Shown here one piece after another: positions 25,002 through 33,776 of a DNA stretch of 64,000 nucleotides. The stretch covers positions 1 to 64,000 of the forward strand of contig JBBRAH010000009.1 in assembly GCA_038206985.1 (NCBI GenBank), given 5' to 3'. The DNA comes from CAXMST01 sp038206985 (lineage in GTDB: Bacteria > Actinomycetota > Thermoleophilia > Solirubrobacterales > 70-9). The position numbers and the translations under genes were made by a program. Position 1 is the stretch's first letter. Each line of letters begins with the position of its first letter. The notes beneath the pieces are model-generated. The model saw only the letters and a program-made list of their open reading frames with translations, made no database searches and was not told where the DNA came from.

Positions 25002-26786
25002 TTGGACACCTTCAAGCGCCTTCTCTCCTTCCTGCGGCCGTACCGCCGAACAGTGATCGGCTCTTTGCTGCTGGCTTGGGCCGCGATGGCCATGACGGTG
25101 CTGATTCCGCTGCTGATCGGTAAGACGGTCGATGCTGTCGAGCCGCCGGGTGTCGACCGTGACGTGATCATGCCGCTCGCGATCGCGATCGTCGGCGCCG
25201 GCATCCTGCGGCTTGGCCTCACCTTCCTGCGCCGCGTGATCGCCGGCAGGGTCTCGCTCGCGGTCGAGTACGACCTGCGCGGTTTGGTCTATCGCCACCT
25301 GCAGGCCCTGGAGCTGGGCTTCTTCGACGGCCAGCAGACCGGCCAGCTGATGTCGCGGGCGACCGTGGACCTGCAGTCGATCCGCTTCTTCCTCGGCTAC
25401 GGGCTGATCTTCATCACGCAGAGCTTTCTGACCATCGTCCTGGCCGGCGCGGTGATGTTCGTGCTGAAGCCGTCGCTGGCCGTGCTCGCGCTGCTCCCCG
25501 TCCCGATCGTCGTCTACACCGCGGCCCGCTACAACCGGCGTTCGCGACCGGCCCTGCAGGAGGTCCAGCAGCGCATCGCGGAGCTGACCGCGGAGGCCGA
25601 GGAGACGGTCTCCGGGGTACGCGTGGTCAAGGCGTTCGCCCGCGAGGAGCACATGCTGGACCGCTTCCGCCACTCGGTCACCCGGGTCTTCGACCAGAAC
25701 GTCTACTCCACCCGGTTGCGCGCCTTCTACAACCCGCTGATCGGATTTCTGCCGAACTTCGGGCTTGCCGCAGTCCTGCTCGTCGGCGGCAACCAGGTCA
25801 TCAACGGCACCCTCACTCTGGGTGCCTTCACGGCCTTCTTCACCTACGTGACGATGCTGATCTCGCCGATGCGTACGCTCGGCGTGGCGCTCGGCATGTC
25901 CCAGCGGGCGATCGCCTCCGGCAACCGCTTATTCGAGATTCTCGACCGCGTGCCGACGATCCAGGCCGCCGCTGACGCTCCGCCGCTGCCCGAGGGCCGC
26001 GGCAAGGTGGAACTGCGTGGCGTTGACCTCGCCTATGAGGCAGCGGAGGGCACGATTCCCGCGCTCTCCGGCGTCAATCTCCAGATCGAGGCCGGGCGCG
26101 TGGTGGCGCTGGTCGGTCCTACAGGCTCCGGAAAGACCAGCCTCGTGGCGTTGCTCGCGCGGCTCTACGACCCGACCGGCGGCAGCGTGCTGATCGACGA
26201 CACCGACCTGCGCGAGGTCGAGCTGGGCTCGCTGCGCAGCCAGATCGCCTTCGTCGCCGACGACAGCTTCCTGTTCAGCGCGAGCGTCGCCGACAACATC
26301 GCCTACGCCCGGCCCGGCGCGACCCGCGAGGAGATCGAGAGGGCGGCCGAGCGCGCCCAGGCTGCGTCGTTCATCGAGCGGCTGCCCGACGGCTACGAGA
26401 CGGTGGTCGGCGAACGTGGGCTGACGCTCTCCGGCGGAAAGCGCCAGCGGCTCGCGATCGCCCGGGCGCTACTGGCCGACCCCCGGATCCTGATCCTCGA
26501 CGACGCGACCTCCTCAGTCGATGCCAGGACCGAGGCGGAGATCAAGCGTGGGCTCGCCGAGGCGCTCGCCGACCGGACGACGTTCATCGTCGCCCACCGC
26601 CTCTCGACGATCAGCCTGGCCGACGAGATCGTCGTGATGGACGAGGGCCGGATCGTCGATCACGGGACGCACGCCGAGTTGCTCGATCGCTCGGAGCTCT
26701 ACCGCGAGATCGCCGACCACGGCCTCACCGATCGCAAGTACCTGCAGTGCGACCTCGAGGAGCGCGAGGAGGTGGCACGCCTGTGA
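25002..26786 (+). CDS. Heterodimeric ABC exporter, degenerate-site half
   Basis: About 594 residues from TTG 25002 (TTG 24993 also possible). There are six membrane helices, then an ATPase domain: Walker A GPTGSGKTS near residue 370, signature LSGGKRQ and Walker B LILDDATSSVD. The residue after the Walker B Asp is Asp instead of the catalytic Glu. This matches the degenerate site of TM287/288-type heterodimers, where one half carries DD and the partner DE. The H-loop His (VAHRLST) is still present. It overlaps the partner gene by GTGA. Such exporters move drugs or lipids outward; no substrate is indicated by neighbours. Confidence 0.9.
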   Translation: MDTFKRLLSFLRPYRRTVIGSLLLAWAAMAMTVLIPLLIGKTVDAVEPPGVDRDVIMPLAIAIVGAGILRLGLTFLRRVIAGRVSLAVEYDLRGLVYRHLQALELGFFDGQQTGQLMSRATVDLQSIRFFLGYGLIFITQSFLTIVLAGAVMFVLKPSLAVLALLPVPIVVYTAARYNRRSRPALQEVQQRIAELTAEAEETVSGVRVVKAFAREEHMLDRFRHSVTRVFDQNVYSTRLRAFYNPLIGFLPNFGLAAVLLVGGNQVINGTLTLGAFTAFFTYVTMLISPMRTLGVALGMSQRAIASGNRLFEILDRVPTIQAAADAPPLPEGRGKVELRGVDLAYEAAEGTIPALSGVNLQIEAGRVVALVGPTGSGKTSLVALLARLYDPTGGSVLIDDTDLREVELGSLRSQIAFVADDSFLFSASVADNIAYARPGATREEIERAAERAQAASFIERLPDGYETVVGERGLTLSGGKRQRLAIARALLADPRILILDDATSSVDARTEAEIKRGLAEALADRTTFIVAHRLSTISLADEIVVMDEGRIVDHGTHAELLDRSELYREIADHGLTDRKYLQCDLEEREEVARL

Positions 26787-28717
26787 GCGGCAAGCTCAAG
26801 CGTTCCGGCGACCCGAAGCCCGAGCCGCCCGCCGACGGCGCTGCCGGGCTGCAGGGCGCCTGGCTGCTGATCCGTGACCTGTGGCGGCTGATCCGAGGCG
26901 AGGACCAGCGCGGCCGCAAGGTCCGCTGGCTCGTCGGCCTCTTGGGTCCCTATCGGCGGCGGGTGGCACTGATGATGGGTGCGCTGCTGGTCGCGACCGC
27001 GGCCTCCCTGGCTCCCCCATACCTGGTGGGCAAGGCCGTGGACGACGGGATCACGGCGGGCGACGCCGGTGCCCTGACCATCGTCGCGATCGCCTTCATC
27101 GTCAGCGCCACGCTGCTCTGGGCCGCCACCTACGCGCAGACCTACCTGGTGGGCTGGGTCGGGCAGCGAGCGCTCCAGGATCTGCGCGAGCGGATCTATA
27201 CGCACCTGCAGGCAATGTCGATCGGCTTCTACACGCGCAACCGGCCCGGCGTGCTGATCTCGCGGATGACCAACGACGTACAGGCGCTCGACACACTGGT
27301 CACAGATGGCATCGTGACGCTGTTCAGCAGCGTGCTGACTCTGGTCGGAGTCGTGGTGATCATGCTCGCGCTCGACGCGCAGCTCGCGCTGATCACCTTC
27401 CTCACCTTCCCTCTGCTGGCGATCAGCAGCGTGATCTTCCGCATCGTCTCGGCCAATGCCTACCGGCTGACGCGGGAGAAGATCGCCAACATCACCGCCT
27501 ACCTGCAGGAAAGTCTGAGCGGCGTCCGCGTGGTGCGCAGCTTCGGGCAGGAGAGTCGCCACATCACGGAGTTGGATCGCCTCAACGAGGAGAACCGTGA
27601 GGTGAACATGCGCACGGTCTATCTGAACGCCTCCTACTTCCCCGCGGTGGAGCTGCTCAGCGCGATCGGCACCGCGGTGATCCTGCTCTACGGCGGCTAC
27701 CAGGTGATCGACGGCAGCACGGAGGTGGGCATCCTGATCGCCTTCGTCGGCTACCTGGCGACGTTCTTCGATCCGATCCAGCAGATCAGCCAGCTGTACA
27801 CGACCTACCAGCAGGGCATGGCCGCGCTCGACAAGATCTTCGACCTGCTGGACACACGCCCCGACACGGTGGACGCGCCCGACGCGATCGATCCCGGCGA
27901 GATCCGCGGCGAGGTACGGCTCGAGGGGGTCTGGTTCTCCTATGCGGAAGATGGTCGCCGCGCGCTGGCCTCGCAGCCGAACGCGCAGCCCCTCGATCCG
28001 GATGCGCCCGAGCCCGAGCCCGGCTGGGCCCTGCAGGACGTCGATTTGAGCATCCTGCCCGGCCAGACGGTGGCGCTCGTCGGCGAGACGGGAGCCGGCA
28101 AGTCGACGCTGGCGAAGCTGGTCGCCCGCTTCTACGACGCGCAGCGCGGCAGCGTGAGCGTGGACGGCATCGACGTGCGGGAGCTCGAGGCCTCGGCCCT
28201 GCGCAGCCGGCTCGGCATCGTGCCGCAGGAGGGCTTCCTGTTCAGTGGCACGATCCGCGAGAACGTGGCCTTCGGCAAGCCGAACGCGAGCGAGGAGGAG
28301 CTCGGGGCGGCGCTCAGCGCGGTCGGGGCTCTGGAGATGGTTGCGGCGCTTCCCGAAGGTCTGGAAACCCAGGTCGGCGAACGCGGCTCCCAGCTCTCGG
28401 CGGGGGAGCGACAGATCATCGCCTTCGCGAGGGCGCTGCTGGCCGAGCCCGCGATCTTGATCCTCGACGAGGCCACCTCCAACGTTGACGTGCGCACCGA
28501 GCGGCGGATCGAGGATGGGCTGCGACGACTGCTCGCAGGGCGCAGCGCCATCGTCATCGCCCATCGCCTCTCCACGATTCGCAACGCCGCTCGCATCGTC
28601 GTCCTCGACGGGGGGCGGGTCGCCGAGAGCGGCAGCCACGAGGAGCTGATTGCCGCGGGTGGCGCCTACGCACGCCTCTACGGTTCCTGGGAAGAGCAGG
28701 GAGGCGCGGCCGCCTGA
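26783..28717 (+). CDS. Heterodimeric ABC exporter, catalytic half
   Basis: About 644 residues from the GTG at 26783, supported by GGAGGTGG upstream and the 4-nt overlap with the partner. It carries an N-terminal hydrophilic extension of about 50 residues, six membrane helices, and an ATPase domain with Walker A GETGAGKST near residue 433, signature LSAGERQ and Walker B LILDEATSNVD with the catalytic Glu. An insert rich in Pro/Asp (SQPNAQPLDPDAPEPEPG) sits between strands before Walker A. In the dimer, this half completes the hydrolysing site with its own Walker B and the partner's LSGGK signature. Confidence 0.9.
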   Translation: MSGKLKRSGDPKPEPPADGAAGLQGAWLLIRDLWRLIRGEDQRGRKVRWLVGLLGPYRRRVALMMGALLVATAASLAPPYLVGKAVDDGITAGDAGALTIVAIAFIVSATLLWAATYAQTYLVGWVGQRALQDLRERIYTHLQAMSIGFYTRNRPGVLISRMTNDVQALDTLVTDGIVTLFSSVLTLVGVVVIMLALDAQLALITFLTFPLLAISSVIFRIVSANAYRLTREKIANITAYLQESLSGVRVVRSFGQESRHITELDRLNEENREVNMRTVYLNASYFPAVELLSAIGTAVILLYGGYQVIDGSTEVGILIAFVGYLATFFDPIQQISQLYTTYQQGMAALDKIFDLLDTRPDTVDAPDAIDPGEIRGEVRLEGVWFSYAEDGRRALASQPNAQPLDPDAPEPEPGWALQDVDLSILPGQTVALVGETGAGKSTLAKLVARFYDAQRGSVSVDGIDVRELEASALRSRLGIVPQEGFLFSGTIRENVAFGKPNASEEELGAALSAVGALEMVAALPEGLETQVGERGSQLSAGERQIIAFARALLAEPAILILDEATSNVDVRTERRIEDGLRRLLAGRSAIVIAHRLSTIRNAARIVVLDGGRVAESGSHEELIAAGGAYARLYGSWEEQGGAAA

Positions 28718-28762
28718 GCCGCCGGGGCGGATCCTTCGGGACGGCGCCGGAAGCGGAGTGGG

Positions 28763-29452
28763 TCAGCCCGCGCCGAGGCCGCCGGAGCCGCCGCCGGAGC
28801 CGCCGCTGGAGCCTCCACCTGTACCGCCACCGGTTCCGGCGCCGCCGGTGCCGCCGGTCGGAGGGGCCGGAGCCGGAGCCGGAGCGGGCGCCGGGGCAAC
28901 GCCGCCGGAATCCGGGGTGGCGCTGGTCGTCCCGTCGCTCGGCAACGCCGTGGCCTCCTGGCCGCAGCTCTCGAAGCCGAACTCGTCGGCCGCGAGCCGC
29001 GCGTCGGCCTCGGCCTGCGCAAGTTCGCCACCGAGAAGGTCGTACTGCTCGGTGTCGCCACTCTTTGCTGCCGACTGGCGCTGCTTGAGCAGGCGAACCT
29101 GCTCGCCCAGCGCGGCGAGGTAGCGATCGAGGGCGCCGGCCGGGTCGTCGGGGGCATCGAGGGCCTCGAGGGCCGTCAGGACCCCCGCCGTGATCTGCTG
29201 CTCCTGGGCCGCTGAGAGGGCGAGGTTCTGGGCCGAGCTGCTCGAACCGAGGTTGGCGATCGCCGCATTCGCCTCCTGGCAGCGGGAGTCGGTGGTGGCG
29301 ATGTACTCGCGCTTGGAAAGGGCCGAACTCGAGGTCGTGTCCTCGGGCGCGGTGGTCTGGCCGATGGGTTCGATCGGGGCGTCGTCTCCCCCGCAGCCGC
29401 CGAGAGCAATCACAGCTCCGGTGGCAAGGGTCGCGATTACGCGCGTGCTCAT
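28763..29452 (-). CDS. Putative lipoprotein with Gly/Pro/Ala-rich tail
   Basis: 229 residues from the ATG at 29452. The N-terminus is a lipoprotein signal with lipobox ALGGC (Cys near residue 20), followed by a Thr/Ser-rich spacer. A helical central domain (residues about 45-150, YIATTDSRCQEANAAI...) has two Cys, in DSRCQEA and FESCGQE. The last 55 residues are low-complexity (PAPAPAPAPAPPTGGTGG...), probably a cell-wall-spanning tether. Function unknown. It converges with the ABC exporter. Confidence 0.75.
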   Translation of the reverse strand: MSTRVIATLATGAVIALGGCGGDDAPIEPIGQTTAPEDTTSSSALSKREYIATTDSRCQEANAAIANLGSSSSAQNLALSAAQEQQITAGVLTALEALDAPDDPAGALDRYLAALGEQVRLLKQRQSAAKSGDTEQYDLLGGELAQAEADARLAADEFGFESCGQEATALPSDGTTSATPDSGGVAPAPAPAPAPAPPTGGTGGAGTGGGTGGGSSGGSGGGSGGLGAG

Positions 29453-29515
29453 GCGCCAAAGATTAGACGGGGCCGCGGCCGGGACCCGAGTATGCCGCGG
29501 CCTGCAACCCCGCAA

Positions 29516-30025
29516 TCAGGCGTCGTGCCGCGGTCGAGGAACCGGTCGGCCGCGGCGCCTTGAGACGCGAGAGGCGCTGCTCGACTCGGAGCGAGCGTGA
29601 CTGGGAAGCGAGATGTCCGGTTTCCAGGACGCCGCTCGCGCCCCGGGCGGCAACACCGCCTCAGAGAAGCGACGCATCCGCTCCACGTGCCGATGCCGTG
29701 CCGGGGCCAGGCCCCATGACGCCAACATCAGGTAGGGGTCGTCCTCCTCCGCAGCCCGCTCCAGAGCCGGCGGGGCATTGTGGCTTTGCTCACCCCCGAG
29801 CAGGAAGCGAAACATCCGGCGCACCAGTGACGAGACGGCGAACGCTGCCGCCATTCCGACCGTCACCGCACTCAGGAACGGCAGGTAGACCTCGTTGAGC
29901 TGACAGCTCACCATTCCGTTGCCGACACCCGCGCACTCACTGCCGGCACTGAGGTAGGAGAGGCCGGCGTACGCGCCCGCGGCGCCGCCGACCACTACCA
30001 GTAGAACTGCGGTTATCCGAGACAT
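29516..30025 (-). CDS. Hypothetical protein with two membrane helices
   Basis: About 169 residues from the second of two adjacent ATGs (30025), which has GGAG 5 nt upstream. Helices lie at ITAVLLVVVGGAAGAYAGL and YLPFLSAVTVGMAAAFAVSS with a short outside loop holding two Cys (SECAGVGNGMVSCQ). The cytoplasmic C-terminal region is basic and ends RGRPVPRPRHDA. I recognise no family. Confidence 0.6.
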   Translation of the reverse strand: MSRITAVLLVVVGGAAGAYAGLSYLSAGSECAGVGNGMVSCQLNEVYLPFLSAVTVGMAAAFAVSSLVRRMFRFLLGGEQSHNAPPALERAAEEDDPYLMLASWGLAPARHRHVERMRRFSEAVLPPGARAASWKPDISLPSHARSESSSASRVSRRRGRPVPRPRHDA

Positions 30026-30178
30026 CATGTCTCCATTTCCGGGCCCCACATCCTGCCGGGCCCCCAGCGGCATCCATGCCGACCGGTTGTATTCGCTTGT
30101 CCTTCCTATCGGCCCACCACCACAGCCGACGAGCGCCGGGTAGCGAACTAGACAAATGTCTACGGAAGGCATGGCCAC

Positions 30179-30778
30179 CTAGGCAGCGACCGCGTCATCT
30201 GTCCCCGGCTCACCCCGATTCCGGCCTCCATAGTTGGGTGTCTGCGAGTGGCAGTTCGGGCACAGCAACTGCAGGTTGGCAAGCCTGTTGTCGCGCCCAT
30301 TCCCATTGACGTCGTGAAGGTGAAGGTTGGGAACCTGTCCCCGCCAATCACTGATCCCACAGACTTCACAGCTGCCAGACTTCACACCCTCGCGTATCAG
30401 TCGCTTCTTCAGCGATTGGCGACCGCGGCGAGCGTCGCGAACCAGCAGTTCGTCGAGCGGCATCGCGCTGGGTCTGGGCACGATGTCCCCCCGCTGCACG
30501 GCATGGGTTCAGGCCTGGCGGGAAAAGCCGAACTCTTTCCGGCACTCACGGGCCGACAGGCCCGACTCATAAGCGCGACGAATCGCCTGCCAGTCGTAGT
30601 GCCGGGCGCAGCGCTGGTTCATCTCATAGCCAAGCCTGCGGGCGTGGTAGCTGACGGTCGGCCGCGACACGCCAAGTTGCGCGGCGATCTCGGCGCGCGA
30701 GACGCCGGCATCCAGCATCCGAGCGACTCTCGTTCGAGTCTGGCCGGGGGCTCGATCGGGTGCGCTTACTACGAACAA
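30179..30778 (-). pseudogene. HTH-HNH endonuclease gene interrupted by TGA
   Basis: Two adjacent stretches in the same minus-strand frame together make a typical HTH-HNH protein of about 200 residues. The N-terminal half has a helix-turn-helix (SRAEIAAQLGVSRPTVSYH) and ends ECRKEFGFSRQA. The next codon is TGA (30509-30511), then THAVQRGDIVPRP and an HNH domain with CEVCGISDW, LHLHDVNGNGRDNR and LLCPNC. Related proteins carry Trp after FGFSRQ-x, so TGG to TGA is the likely lesion. The HNH half could be expressed from its own GTG at 30499. The gene lies directly beyond the 3' end of tRNA-Gln, a usual site for mobile DNA. Confidence 0.65.
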
Positions 30779-30831
30779 ATGTTCGCATGCGCGCCGGACG
30801 CAGCGGCGTTTGCCGTCCCCTTCGTCGGCTA

Positions 30832-30903
30832 CTGCGGGTCAGGGACTCGAACCCCAAATTCCTGCTCCAGAGGCAGGCGTGATGCCGATTTCACCAACCC
30901 GCA
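30832..30903 (-). tRNA. tRNA-Gln (anticodon CUG)
   Basis: The minus strand folds into a full cloverleaf. The acceptor stem is TGCGGGT/ACCCGCA (7 bp), the D stem GTGA/TCAC, and the anticodon stem CCTGC/GCAGG with loop CTCTGGA, giving anticodon CTG (codon CAG). The T arm has a TTCGAGT loop and two wobble pairs. The discriminator is G and CCA is not encoded. Confidence 0.9.
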
Positions 30904-30936
30904 AGGCCGGGACAACGAGGCCCCGGGCAGGACAGG

Positions 30937-32172
30937 CTAGCGAGTTCCGAGCTCACTCAACTCGACACCCGTGTCGCCCAGGGCAGAGGGGTCCTCGAGC
31001 GCGGTACCGGCCTCGATCAGGCGCCGGGCCTGCTGGAGATCCTCGCTGCGCCCGACCGAGAGCGCGGCGAGCACAGCGCCGTCCGCCAGGTACCAGGCGG
31101 AGAACTCGCCGGCCTCGCGATCGCCGCGGAAGATCACCTGATCCCAGTCCTGGGCGTTGCCGACGTACTCCAGTCCGGCCCAGTCGCTGAGGTCGCTGAA
31201 GAAGTACGGGACGACGGTGTAGGGCTCGGTCTCGCCGAGCATCGAGCGCGCCGCGTGCCGGCCCTGCTGGAAGGCCACGTCCCAGTGCTCGATCCGCAAG
31301 CGGCGGCCGAGCAGCTCGCTCTCGAAGTTGCAGCAATCGCCGGCGGCAAAGACGCCCTCGGCGGATGTCTGCAGCCTGGAATCGCAGAGCACCCCGTCGT
31401 CGCAGTCCAGGCCCGCGCGCTCGGCGAGCATCGTGTCCGGCTTCACGCCGGCGCCGACGACGACCCCCTCGCAGGCGATCTCGCGGCCTGATTTGGTCAG
31501 GACCGCCTCGACCCGATCCTCGCCCTTGAAGCCAACCAGTTCCTCGCCGCCGATCAACTCGATGCCCTTCGACTCGAGCAGCTCGTGGAAGAAGGTCCCA
31601 ACCTCGGGCCCGAAGGTGTTCGAGAGCGCGGTCTCCTCCATCATCACGATCGTGCACTTCTTGCCCATCTCGGCCAGTGAAGCGGCGACCTCGCAGCCGA
31701 TGTAGCTGCCGCCGACCAGGACCACGTTCTCGACCCCATCGAGGTCGGAGCGGATCGAATCGGAGTTGCCGAAGGCGCGCAGGTAGTGCACGCCATCGAG
31801 CTGTGCCCCGTCCACCCTGAGGATGTTGACCATCGCCCCGGTGGCAATCAGAGCTTTGCCGTAGGCAACCTCCTGCTTGCCCTGGAGCTTCGCGGTGCGG
31901 TTCTCCAGATCCAGGCCCATGACGCTCTTACCGGTAAGCAGCTCGACGTCGTTGTCCTCGTACCAGTCGACCGGGTGCACGAGCGCATCGCCGCGCTCGC
32001 TCTCCCCGCGCAGGTAGTCCTTGGAGAGCGGCGGCCGGTCATACGGTGGGTCGGGCTCCCTTCCGACGAGCAAGATCGAGCCCTCCTCCCCCTTCTTCCG
32101 CAGCTCCGCGGCACATTGCGCGGAAGCGATGCCCCCGCCGATCAGCAGGTAGTCGACTTCTCTGTCAGCCAT
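30937..32172 (-). CDS. FAD-dependent NAD(P)H:ferredoxin-reductase-type oxidoreductase
   Basis: 411 residues from the ATG at 32172. It has a FAD-binding LLIGGGIASAQCAAEL at residue 9, RPPLSKDYLRG, a second nucleotide-binding VVLVGGSYIGCEVAASL near 150, and the FAD-contacting EGVFAAGDCC near 275. A C-terminal reductase domain begins around IEHWDVAFQQGRHAA. This is the family of rubredoxin, putidaredoxin and oxygenase ferredoxin reductases and of AIF-like proteins. It would pass electrons from NAD(P)H to a ferredoxin. No ferredoxin or oxygenase gene is adjacent. Confidence 0.88.
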   Translation of the reverse strand: MADREVDYLLIGGGIASAQCAAELRKKGEEGSILLVGREPDPPYDRPPLSKDYLRGESERGDALVHPVDWYEDNDVELLTGKSVMGLDLENRTAKLQGKQEVAYGKALIATGAMVNILRVDGAQLDGVHYLRAFGNSDSIRSDLDGVENVVLVGGSYIGCEVAASLAEMGKKCTIVMMEETALSNTFGPEVGTFFHELLESKGIELIGGEELVGFKGEDRVEAVLTKSGREIACEGVVVGAGVKPDTMLAERAGLDCDDGVLCDSRLQTSAEGVFAAGDCCNFESELLGRRLRIEHWDVAFQQGRHAARSMLGETEPYTVVPYFFSDLSDWAGLEYVGNAQDWDQVIFRGDREAGEFSAWYLADGAVLAALSVGRSEDLQQARRLIEAGTALEDPSALGDTGVELSELGTR

Positions 32173-32222
32173 GGGGGAAAACCTAGCGGGGTCGCCGTGC
32201 CGGGCGCCTCGCAGGCGATGTC

Positions 32223-32909
32223 TCAAGCACCGGCAGCGCCCTGCAGGTAGGCGGTCAGCGCCTCCTCGACGCCGGATTCGAGCACCGCCAGGACCTCGTC
32301 GCCGGCCTCCAGCACCGTCTGCGCCGTGGGCACGAACCCGGTTCCGTCCCGCAGCACCGAGATCAGGAGGCTGCCGGCGGGCATGGTGAGGTCCCGGACC
32401 GACTGCCCGACGACGGGCGAGCCGTGCGCGATCTGCATCTCGATCACCTGCAGCCGCTCGCCGGGCAGGTCCAGCAGGTGGATCAGGCCGTGGCGCGGCA
32501 CCTCGTGCTCGATCAGGCGCAGAATCAGATCCGTCGCCGAGACGTAGGGCTTGATATCCAGCAGCTCGAAGTGCGGCCGATTGCGGGGGTTGTTGCAGCG
32601 GGCGATGATCCGCTCGACGCCGTACTTCTCGCGGGCGACCTGACAGATCAGGATGTTGTCCTCGTCGTCGCCGGTCACCGCGATCACCATGTCGGCCTCC
32701 TGCACGCCGGCCCGTTCCAGGACCCAGAGCTCGGACGCGTCGCCGTAGTAGACTTGGCGCTCGAGCTCCTGCTCGACGATCAGATAGCGGCGCCGGTTCT
32801 GCTCGATCAGGCGCACCGTGTGGCCGCTCTCGATCAGCTCCCGGGTCAGGTTCCAGCCGACCTTGCCCGCGCCGACCACGAGGATCTCCAGTGGGCTTCC
32901 CGCCTCCAT
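32223..32909 (-). CDS. trkA: TrkA/KtrA-type RCK protein (potassium uptake regulator)
   Basis: 228 residues: a TrkA-N/RCK domain with ILVVGAGKVGWNLTREL near residue 9 and acidic NAD-ribose binding (LIEQNRR), then a TrkA-C domain from about 140 (QIAHGSPVVGQSVRDL). It gates a potassium channel or transporter by binding NAD(H) or ATP. Its ATG shares a base with the stop of a second RCK gene (TGATG). No TrkH, Ktr or APC-type potassium transporter is in the window, so the membrane partner is encoded elsewhere. Confidence 0.88.
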   Translation of the reverse strand: MEAGSPLEILVVGAGKVGWNLTRELIESGHTVRLIEQNRRRYLIVEQELERQVYYGDASELWVLERAGVQEADMVIAVTGDDEDNILICQVAREKYGVERIIARCNNPRNRPHFELLDIKPYVSATDLILRLIEHEVPRHGLIHLLDLPGERLQVIEMQIAHGSPVVGQSVRDLTMPAGSLLISVLRDGTGFVPTAQTVLEAGDEVLAVLESGVEEALTAYLQGAAGA

Positions 32910-33358
32910 CACTCGCCACCCTGACCCGGCCGGGGCTCCGCGGCCCGGACCTGCTCGCTGAGCATCTCGATCGCCGAGCGGGTCGGGCAGATCGTGCGCA
33001 TGCCCTGGCGCTCGTACCACTCGGCCCGCCAGGGATCCATGATCCTGGCGATCACCGTGGGCACGTTGAACCGCTTGCGGGCGATCTGGGCGATCACGAT
33101 GTTCGTGTTGTCGCCGTCGGTGGAGGCGACGAAGGCATGCGCGCGCTCGATTCCCGCGGCCAGCATCGCATCGACCTCCAGTGCCTGGCCGACGGTGAAG
33201 CTGCCCCCGGACTCCACCCAACCGTGCTCGAGACCGACCTCGAGACGCGCCAGCGAGTCCGGATCCTCATCCAGGCAGGAGATCTCATGCCCCTCGGCGA
33301 GCATGGTTCTCGCCAGTGAGGAGCCGACTCGACCGATTCCGGCGACGAGGACGAACAC
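32909..33358 (-). CDS. Single-domain TrkA-N/RCK protein
   Basis: 149 residues containing one NAD-binding RCK domain (VLVAGIGRVGSSLARTML at residue 3, CLDEDPDSL, AFVASTDGDNTNIVIAQIA near 80). A short acidic/basic tail replaces the TrkA-C domain. The pair with the downstream 228-residue TrkA resembles the two-gene RCK arrangement of other actinobacteria (for example ceoB/ceoC of mycobacteria). The two probably form a mixed ring. Confidence 0.85.
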   Translation of the reverse strand: MFVLVAGIGRVGSSLARTMLAEGHEISCLDEDPDSLARLEVGLEHGWVESGGSFTVGQALEVDAMLAAGIERAHAFVASTDGDNTNIVIAQIARKRFNVPTVIARIMDPWRAEWYERQGMRTICPTRSAIEMLSEQVRAAEPRPGQGGE

Positions 33359-33424
33359 GGCCCGATCGTATTGGCCCGGCCCGGCCCAGGTAGCCAGCCC
33401 ACCGGCTGCGGCCGCCCCGGGGGC

Positions 33425-33634
33425 TCAGAGGTGGCGGCGCAGGCCCCAGTAGACACGACCGCCGCCGAGCAGCACGAAGACCACACTGATCACGAACTCG
33501 ATCGATCCGGCTCCTTCTCCCGTGGCAAGGATCTTGATCGCCGCCCAAAGGCCGAAGATCATGATCACCGAGCCGAAGACCACGCTGGCCGCCGCGTAGA
33601 TGTCGGGCTCGTCGCGCCGCTCGTTGCCGCTCAT
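33425..33634 (-). CDS. Small two-helix membrane protein
   Basis: 69 residues from the ATG at 33634, the best start because the product then begins with a polar MSGNERRDEPDIYA before two membrane helices (VVFGSVIMIFGLWAAI and FVISVVFVLLGGGRVYWGL). Function unknown. It follows the hppA terminator on the same strand and precedes the RCK pair by 66 nt. Confidence 0.6.
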   Translation of the reverse strand: MSGNERRDEPDIYAAASVVFGSVIMIFGLWAAIKILATGEGAGSIEFVISVVFVLLGGGRVYWGLRRHL

Positions 33635-33709
33635 GCTCCACACAGCACAGCAGACCGGGCCCACCGGCAACTGCCCCCGCTCCTCCGGGCACTCCCCCAC
33701 AACGCAGAA

Positions 33710-33735
33710 GGGGCGGCCTCGCTGGAGGCCGCCCC
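33710..33735 (-). terminator. Terminator after hppA
   Basis: An 11-bp perfect stem (GGGGCGGCCTC/GAGGCCGCCCC) with a 4-nt loop lies 41 nt past the hppA stop and is followed on the minus strand by TTCTGCGTT. It separates hppA from the small membrane-protein gene. Confidence 0.7.
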
Positions 33736-33776
33736 TTCCGGACGCTACCCTGGCGGCGCTGCCGCCGGGAACGTTC

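Noticed and set aside
26699..28639. 646-codon minus-strand open frame opposite the second ABC exporter gene
   Set aside because: Low-complexity Arg/Gln/His/Asp composition and no family motif; the sense strand has complete ABC motifs.
28763..28930. GC-rich GGCGGC/GCCGGA repeats as a repeat element
   Set aside because: They encode the Gly- and Pro-Ala-rich tail of the lipoprotein and are explained by low-complexity protein sequence.
23911..30511. TGA recoded as tryptophan or selenocysteine
   Set aside because: Dozens of intact genes here end in TGA and use TGG for Trp; only two damaged genes have internal TGA, and no SECIS-like hairpin is evident. Mutation is simpler.
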